Assembly: GCA_035048495.1 (NCBI GenBank) | Contig: CM068549.1 | Coordinates: forward strand, 4,373,059-4,437,058 | Length of the DNA: 64,000 nt | Origin: Euptelea pleiosperma | Lineage: Eukaryota > Streptophyta > Magnoliopsida > Ranunculales > Eupteleaceae | Direction of reading: 5' to 3' | The notes under the pieces: model-generated | What the model saw: the letters and a program-made list of their open reading frames with translations, nothing else | Told to the model about the DNA's origin: nothing | Database searches by the model: none | In this document: positions 56,783 to 64,000 of the stretch, in pieces | How positions within the stretch are numbered: position 1 is the first letter of the stretch | Layout of the letters: each line of letters starts with the position of its first letter | Translations under genes and position numbers: made by a program

Positions 56783-58705
56783 CAACCCCCAACCAGCATA
56801 TTGCCAATCCTTGGCAATTAGTGCGAAATAAATGAGCTTAAAAGGGCTCTGCACATGCTGCACACTTTTTCATATTAGCTCCGGGAAAACACCGTTCGTC
56901 AAATCATTGAATGGATGCAAAAATAGTTACATGCTAGTGAAGAGTTGGAAAGTTTTGGCAAGACTACAGACTGATAATCATGACCCAGAATAGTCAGACT
57001 CTGCGTGTGTGTGTGCTCAACGTTCTCATCATCCGACAATAAAGATTTCTAAATCACCTCTAAGTTTTTATGCCTCGACCTCAAATCTCACATGTTTAGC
57101 ACTTAGAATAGAATCACACAAGAAGGGTTTTTCTTCTTTTCTCTCAATTTATATGTGAGGAGATGTGTTGATATATGAAAGCAAAGATCTCACATATGTA
57201 TTATTTAAAGGAAGGACATCTTTAACAGAAGAAGATCTCATGATTGGAATACCACTTCACTCGGGAACGTCAGATCAAACTCTATAGCTTCTCTTTCTCC
57301 AATCTCCACATTTTATGATCGTACTATCCTAGAATCAAGTAGGACTTTCCTAGGTTGTAATGAGGCTTAGGTCAGGTGTAGAGAGATAAAAGAATACAGG
57401 ATTTCAAAGATCTTGAGAGGATATTGCCATTTTCTTGAATTTTTCCTGCGGCGTAACACCATTATCTCGTTCTTTTTCCTTTTTTCGTATTTTCCTCTTT
57501 TTCTTGATATTTCTGAGACTGCTCAATTTCTTTTCAGCTCTTCTTCATACTTTCTTTCCATATTTTGTTTTTAGCTTGAACCACTTTCTTTTCCTTTTGA
57601 TTCTTCTTCTTTACTTTTCTTTTTCACGGTACACTCACATCAGTTATTCTTTTGTCCATCTCAAAATAAGGGTAGCCGGTCATGTTTCGTAGCTGGACTG
57701 AATTGTAGGTTGATGGGTTTGCAAAGAAAAGGCTTTTATAGAAAGGTTCAAAGGGTTTCTAGTGAAGTATAATTCAGGTGAGTAAAAAGGCTGAATGGTT
57801 CAGAAAAATGGCCTAAATCATTTTTTAGGGTTTGCACTATCATGTATACTGTTTTGACTGGATATAGAGAAGGTTCTGTCGTAGTAATCCAATGTTGATG
57901 TCGTTCCGAGTTTTATGATCGAAGCAAAAGATAATGAGATCTCTCAACGAATATTGCAGGCATGAAAAATAGTGAGTCATCTTGTGACTCAGAATTGTTG
58001 TATAATCATCTAAATTGATTAAAGGTTCGAAAGCTCACTAGGTTAGGTCTCCACAATTATTCTCATAGGATCTTCAGAATTTCTAAACTTAGGATGACTC
58101 TGATATTGATAGTGTACAATTGTGCCGAATCTGAGTTTTTCTAAGTTTTCAAAACTGCTGTATCCACGCTTGACTTGACTCAAAGCTAACCTTAAACAAA
58201 AATTGACATCCTCAATACTCACTTAACGGAGGTTTTCAGCTAATCAAAGTCAGGGTATTTGACACATTTTTGAAATTCTAGAAAACTTTTGGAGAATATC
58301 GAAAATCACCCCAAAAACAAATATTTTATTTTATTTATTTTTTTTATCAAAATGAAGACATGAGTTTTGGTAAATACCCACCCCCAACCAATATACAGCA
58401 CCGTCCTTGGTGCTCATGACCGGGACATAAAATGATGAAAAATCAATGAAGATGATGCAAAGGTTCAGGGAGGATGTTACCAAGTCGGCAGAAACTCGAC
58501 AGTGTGTGATACCTGATGATCGGAAGAAATAAATGTACCTGCATTTTCAAAGATATAACAGTAATAACAAATGCATGAGACTCATGTACTCTAGGAATAC
58601 CAGAATTGTCTTTCCGAAAGCGCTAAGTTTTACGTCTTCAGCTAGACATGACGGGGGTGACAGGCACCCCCAACCAAGTTGGAGCACAGGAGATTGAGTG
58701 GATCA
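56783..58705 (-). other. Non-coding 3' part of the Athila-type element
   Basis: Lies downstream of integrase on the minus strand. Three copies of CACCCCCAACCA or CAACCCCCAACCA (56783, 58379, 58666) give G-rich tracts on the element's sense strand, a possible polypurine tract region. No envelope-like frame is recognisable. A plus-strand open stretch at 57435-57692 is Phe/Leu-rich low complexity. The 3' LTR could not be delimited; X3 adjoins at 56782. Confidence 0.5.
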
Positions 58706-59746
58706 TCAGTCGACATAGACAGGATCGATGAGATCAATCTCAAAAGTCTGAATGAATGACACATCAAGTTCATGGAACTGTTTTAGACGCTGCCCATTGA
58801 CCTGAAAAGAGGAGTGATCCTTAGGATCCTCAATAGTGATTGCCCCAAAGGGTGTGACTGTTGTGACCGTATAAGGACCGGTCCACCTAGATTTCAATTT
58901 TCCAGGGAAGAGATGAAGATGGGAATTATAAAGAAGGACATTCTATCCTGGATGGAACTCTTTCCTGAGGATGCTTTTGTCATGTATCCACTTCATTTTT
59001 GCTTTGTAATTCTTGGACAAGTTGTAGGCATCATTTCTGAGTTCTTCTAACTCATTCATTTGAAGTTTTCTCTCCTCTCCTGTAGAGTCGAGGTCGAAGT
59101 TGAGTTTCTTAATGGCCCACAGGGCACGATGTTCAATCTCTACCGGTAGATGACAGGGTTTCCCAAAGACGAGACGATAGGGAGACATATTGAGTGGGGT
59201 CTTGTAGGCGATTCTGTATGCCCATAAAGCATCAGTGAGACGAGTAGACCAGTCTTTACGTGTGGTATTGACTGTTTTCTCCAAGATCTGCTTGATCTGA
59301 CGATTAGAAACCTCTACTTGACCATTAGTCGGCGGATGGTAAGCTAGGGCAACCTTGTGGGTTACCCCATACTTTTTCATTAATTTCTCGAATATCCTAT
59401 TGCAGAAATGGGTGCCGCCATCACTAATGATGGCCTTAGGGGCCCCAAATCGGGCGAAGATGAACTCCTTTAGGAATTTGACCACCACTTTGTGGTCATT
59501 GGTCTTGGTGGGAATGGCTTCTATCCATTTGGATACATAGTCTACCGCAAGGAGAATGTACTCAAAACCATAGGAAACGGAAAAGGGGCCCATGAAATCG
59601 ATGCCCCAGATGTCAAATATTTCATCGACCTGGATGGGAGTGAGGGGCATCATGTTCCTCTGGGAGATGTGGCCTAGATGCTGGCAATTAGGACAGGTTT
59701 TGCAGTAGATATGGGTATCTTTAAATAGTGTAGGTAGAATCCGCAT
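58706..59746 (-). pseudogene. Athila integrase
   Basis: Zinc-finger cysteines in [15 protein letters not shown]. Catalytic [13 protein letters not shown] (D), [12 protein letters not shown] (D) and [15 protein letters not shown] (E). The C-terminal module KSRWTGPYTVTTVTPFGAIT ends in FQVNGQRLKQFHE. It would insert the cDNA. It is separated from RT by a frame change near 59750 and interrupted by a TAG at 58945-58943 after KEFHPG. Confidence 0.88.
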
Positions 59747-59759
59747 TGCAGGACTTTTT

Positions 59760-61500
59760 CTGCAGTCTTCTTAGTGCTGAAATGACCACCACAAAGTTGG
59801 TCATGACACGAGGACAAGATTTTGAGTTGGTCCGACTCAGGTACACAGAGACGAATGATCTGGTCAGGACAGTATTTATATAAATAAGGGTCATCCCAAG
59901 AGTAGTACTTAACTCTTACTAGGAATTGGCTTTTGTCCTGTTTTGACCAGTGTGAAGGCATTTCTTCGGTGACAAGGTAGTTGACAATGTCAGCATACCA
60001 TGGATGAACGGAGATAGCGAACAGTTGTTCGTCTGGAAAGGTTTCAGGGATGGGCTGAGTGTCGAAGGATGACTCTAAAGTCAATCTAGACAAGTGATCA
60101 GCCACTACATTCTCAGTTCCTTTCTTATCCTTAATCTCGAGGTCGAATTCCTGTAGTAAGAGAATCCATCGAATTAATCGAATTAATCGAGGCTTGGTTT
60201 CCTTTTTCGACATGAGATAACGAAGGGCTGCATGATCAGTGTACACGACCACCTTAGTGGCTAAGAGGTACTGACGGAATTTATCAAGGGCGAAGATTAC
60301 CGCCAGGAGTTCTTTCTCAGTGGTGGAGTAATTCATTTGGGCAGAGTTAAGAATTTTGCTCGCATAGTAAATCACGTGTGACCTTTTGTCAACTCTCTGC
60401 CCGAGAACAGCTCCTAACGCGTAGTCGGAAGCATCGCACATTACCTCGAAAGGTAGAGTCCAGTCCGGGGGACGGATAATGGGTGCAGTAGTGAGCTCAG
60501 ATTTGAGATGCTCAAATGCCTTGACACAGTCAGCATTAAAGTCGAAAGGACTATCTTTAGCCAGAAGATGGGACAGTGGTCGAGCGATTTGAGAGAAGTC
60601 CTTGATGAATCGCCTATAGAATCCTCCGTGTCCCAAAAAGGACCGGATGTCACGCACAGACTTAGGAATGGGCAAGGTCGAGATGATATCGATTTTAGCT
60701 TTGTCGACCTCAATGCCTTGGTGGGAAATGACATATCCCAGAACTATGCCTTTCTTCACCATGAAGTGGCATTTCTCCCAATTGAGGACAAGTCGCTTGT
60801 CTTGACAGCGTTGAAGTACAAGCCCTAGATGGTTCAGACAGTCATCAAAGGATGACCCAAAAACTGAGAAGTCGTCCATAAAGACTTCGAGGAATTTTTC
60901 CACCACGTCAGAGAATATGCTCATCATACACTTTTGAAAGGTCGCGGGTGCATTGCAGAGGCCAAAGGGCATGCGCTTGTAGGCAAAAGTGCCAAAGGGA
61001 CATGTGAAAGTTGTCTTCTCGTGATCTTCAGGGGCGATGGGTATTTGATTATACCCTGAGTAACCATCAAGGAAGCAGTAATAGGAGTGACCTGTTAGTC
61101 TTTCCAACATCTGGTCTATGAAGGGTAAAGGAAAATGGTCCTTCCTAGTGTTGGTGTTGAGTCGTCGGTAATCGATGCAGACTCTCCACCCTTTCTTCAG
61201 GCGCTGGGTGACCATTTCCTTATTCTCATTTTCTACAACTGTGAATCCTGTCTTTTTAGGGACAACATGAATAGGACTCACCCATTTGCTATCGGAGATG
61301 GGGTAAATGATACCTGCATCTAACAGTTTAAGGACCTTGTCCCGGACTACATCTTTCAAGACGGGGTTCAACCTCCTCTGGTGTTCTCGAGAGGTTTTGG
61401 ATTCATCCTCGAGATAGATGTGATGTTGGCACACCGATGGGTCTATGCCACGAATATCATCTATAGTCCAACCTATCGCAGATTTGTACTCGTTGAGTAG
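59760..61500 (-). pseudogene. Athila reverse transcriptase and RNase H
   Basis: The open part runs from [22 protein letters not shown] core: [36 protein letters not shown] (first Asp), [20 protein letters not shown] and [11 protein letters not shown] (FMDD catalytic pair). RNase [40 protein letters not shown] and [12 protein letters not shown] 9-bp tandem duplication (60170-60188) adds three residues just after the RNase H DHAALRYL block. It then enters the integrase zinc finger ([15 protein letters not shown]) and loses frame. Confidence 0.9.
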
Positions 61501-62560
61501 CTCGAGAATTTCTTACGTTCACTCGCTGACAAAGCGAAAGCAATAATGACAGGGTAGGTTTCCTTAGGACCGAGATAGGCATAGGAAAGATCTGTGGGAA
61601 GAGGCTTAAGCTCCAATGTTGGAGCAGATGGAGTTGAAATAGGTGTCACAGAAGACACGGATTGAAGATGTTTGACTTCAGTAGTAAAAGGAAGGATGGG
61701 TTCTCTGGCCATGGTTATCAGAGGCTCGAACTCGAGGAGTGGAGCGGGGATCTCTATCAGTGGAGCAGTCTCCAAAAGATCATTGAGATCAGAAATAGTT
61801 GACTCTGTTGCAAAGTCAGCCCCAAAGTGTGCTAGACACTGTTTAAGAATATCTTCGGTGGAGTCCGGGATTAGACTCTCAACGGCACACATTTCATCTG
61901 CCACATCGCGATCGGCATCCTGTTGCATTAAACGAAAGATATTGACCTCAGCTTTGAAATTTTCGAAAGCAATGGACATGTTTCCGTCCCTGCACCCGAT
62001 GTGTGCATTCGCAGTGGCAAGGAATGGACGGCCTAAGATGACCAGAATGCGGTTATCCTGACATGGCTCGGTGTCAAGAATGATAAAGTCCACAAGATAA
62101 TAAAAGTCAACGACTTTTACTAGGACATCTTCAATGATTCCTCTTGGAATCTTGATGGATTGATCAGCCAATTTCAAGGTAACATTGGTAGGCTTCATAT
62201 CTTTCAGTCCTAACTGCTGATATACCGAGAATGGTATGAGGTTAACGCTAGCCCCTAAATCTAGCAAGGCAGTGCAGCTAAAGTTTTCTCCAATTTCACA
62301 TTGGACAGTTGGGCTACCTGGATCCTTGTGTTTGATCACACTGTTGCGTTGAATGAACGCGGTAGCTTTTTCTGCCAAGAATGCAGCTTTGGGTACATGT
62401 GTACGCCGCTTAACTGTGCACAAGTCCTTGAGGAATTTGGCATAGGAGGGGATTTGCTTGATAGCAGAAAGGAATGGGATATTGATCTGGACGTCTTTAA
62501 AGACGTCTAAGATCTCTGAGAATTGCTGATCCCGCTTATCTTGGACAAGTCTGTCCGGGA
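61473..62560 (-). pseudogene. Athila protease region
   Basis: Reads FPDRLVQDKRDQQFSEIL, AKFLKDLCTVKRRTHVPK, then the aspartic-protease core CTALLDLGASVNLIPFSVY and VILGRPFLATANAHI. DLGAS replaces the usual DTGA/S, as is common in Athila. It would cleave the Gag-Pol precursor. The frame is offset from gag near 62570 and from RT near 61510. Confidence 0.85.
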
Positions 62561-62569
62561 AGGGAGGCT

Positions 62570-64000
62570 TTACTCGACAAATGGATTTGTCTTAGCCTTA
62601 GATTTCTGCACAGGGATATCTGATGTTGGTGCAGAGGTAGAAGAAGCAGAGGTAGGATTGGTACTAGTTTCCTCTGTACGAGTGATGGGTGCTGGAGATG
62701 GCACCAGCGGTGGTTGGACTCCCATGTCCACAGTTTTTCCAGATCGTAGGGTGGTTACAGCTTGCACCTCCCCTTGACAATTCTCATTCTGACTCTAAGA
62801 TTGGGAACCGATCTCATATATTGCTCCTTTGGCATTTCCTTTTGGGTTAGCAATGGGTTGGCTAGGGAAAATGCCTTTAGCTTTCTCAGCTTCCAAGTTG
62901 CCTAAGCGTTGCTCTAGACGAAGCATGGATTGTTGTTGCTGTTGCTCTAGGCGTTGCATAGATTGTTGTTGCTGAGTAATGAGTTGAGCTAGAAGGTCTT
63001 CGATACCGGATTTGGGGACCGACTGTTGGGGGGCAGCTAATGGGAGCTGAAGCACCAATTCGCGACTCGATCTCATCGGGGCATTATAGTTATATGCTGG
63101 AGAATTAGTTGGGACAATCGGTTGGTTCTGAAAGGTCTATGGGACTCTTTGTTGATTCTAAAATGTGCTCGGTTGTCCAGAGTATTGACCTTGTTGGAAT
63201 TGCTGGTTCTGAGTAGATGGGTACTGACTCTGCTGGTACTGACCCTGATTGAATTGCCTAGTGGGTTGATTGAACCCAGGGGGATATATGCCCTGAGGTT
63301 GACGTGGAGGTTGAGCTTGTGGTTGAGTAGACTGAGGCCTCCAAGAGAAGTTAGGGTGGTTTCTCGTGTCCAGATGATAAGATTGACTATACGAGTTCTG
63401 AGTGGGTGGTTTGTATGTGCTGAAAGCACAAACTTCTTCTTGAAGAGGATTAGACCATCCTTCATTCAAAGGACAATGCTCAGTAGTATGAGAGGGTTGC
63501 AGACAAAGGGTGCAAGATTCCATAGGGCTCTCGTGTCCCACATGCATGATTGGGGTAGATTGTTGAGTAGGCTTTTGTACTGACACAACCAGTGCCGAGA
63601 CTGACTTGCTCAACTCTTGAATGATAGATCGAAGCTCAGTATCAACTGTAGCATCATGTCCCTTGGTTGTCCTTTGGACCGAAGTGGTTCGACTGAACTC
63701 TGAGTCAGTCGTCCAATGTTGAGAGTTTTCTCCTAACTCTCACAAGAATTTGTATGCATCGGTCGGAGTTTGGTATAAGAATTTTCCTTGGCACATTGAC
63801 TCTACCATGGTCCGGGACTCATCAGTAAGTCCCTTATAGAAGACGTGGACAAGATTGCCCTTGTCGATGCTATGGTAGGGACACTTAGTCAGGTAGTCTT
63901 GGAATCTATCCCATGCTTTAAAAAATTTCTCATCGGACTTCTGTCTAAAGTCCTGAATGAGTTGCTTCATTCGGTTGGTCCGAGTCATGGGGTAGAATTT
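62570..64000 (-). pseudogene. Athila Gag, three-plus stops, open at window edge
   Basis: Starts outside the window (FYPMTRTNRMKQLIQDFRQ at the edge). A capsid-like segment reads FKAWDRFQDYLTKCPYHSID then VHVFYKGLTDESRTMVESMC. A stop follows at about 63738, then the CCHC knuckle CTLCLQPSHTTEHC. A Gln-rich stretch contains two TAG stops (about 63157 and 63136) and a coiled QQQQSMQRLEQQQQQSMLRL segment. It ends VTTLRSGKTVDMG. TAG replacing CAG would explain two of the stops. Confidence 0.85.

Larger units (their letters stand above)
58706..64000 (-). mobile_element. Athila-type Ty3/gypsy retrotransposon, decayed, cut by window end
   Basis: Order on the minus strand: gag (64000-62570), protease (62560-61510), RT-RNase H (61500-59760), integrase (59746-58706). 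This is the gypsy order. The protease DLGAS site, VTTLRSGK at the gag end, and the integrase sequence after WGIDFMGPF fit the Athila lineage. At least three frame changes (about 62570, 61510, 59750) and four in-frame stops make it non-autonomous. The 5' LTR lies beyond the window. Confidence 0.9.

Noticed and set aside
57435..57692. 85-codon Phe/Leu-rich possible membrane protein
   Set aside because: Low-complexity T-rich DNA, antisense to the Athila 3' region; no conserved motif.

Overview
The window is nuclear DNA of a flowering plant. A SET-domain gene with plant-type GT-AG introns is split over 41.6 kb, and almost everything else is plant transposon debris: Athila-type Ty3/gypsy, Ty1/copia, L1-type LINEs, Helitrons, hAT-like and other MITEs, and a PIF/Harbinger relic. 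The species cannot be named from the sequence. The A/T-rich background, very long introns and many solo LTRs suit a large, repeat-rich genome.

The only convincing host gene runs on the minus strand from the ATG at 44261 to the stop at 2709. I could place ten exons. Joined, they give a protein of about 572 residues with a SET domain and a C-terminal Rubisco-LSMT-type substrate-binding domain. Eight of the nine splice junctions lie between exons that are in frame with each other. The exception to an intact reading frame is a one-base break inside exon 2, in a run of six T (41268-41273). It is either a homopolymer sequencing error or a real frameshift. Intron 6 is 28.7 kb long.

Layout. 1-2708: repeat remnants and a MITE downstream of the gene. 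2709-4993: exons 10-7, with a hAT-like MITE and a LINE-tail fragment in the introns. 4994-33681: giant intron 6, holding a MYB exon relic, MITEs, a LINE scrap, five solo LTRs with perfect 5-bp target duplications (S1-S5), two Helitrons end to end, a copia LTR split by a solo LTR, a LINE split by a solo LTR, and a transposase relic. 33682-41446: exons 6-2; intron 3 carries a copia LTR-PBS-gag fragment pierced by a MITE, a LINE 3' end and a chromovirus integrase/chromodomain tail. 41447-44261: intron 1 and exon 1. 44262-48432: promoter region with a foldback MITE, then dispersed repeats and a gypsy PBS. 48433-56782: one LTR family three times, as a 3.4-kb solo LTR with TSD (S6) and a head-to-head inverted pair (X2/X3). 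56783-64000: a decayed Athila-type element on the minus strand, cut by the window end.

I found no CRISPR array, tRNA, rRNA or operon. The strongest observations are structural: six solo LTRs each with a perfect TSD, nested insertions whose target can be read across exactly, LTRs carrying hairpin-forming internal repeats, and a host gene that tolerates a 28.7-kb intron but shows a one-base frame break.
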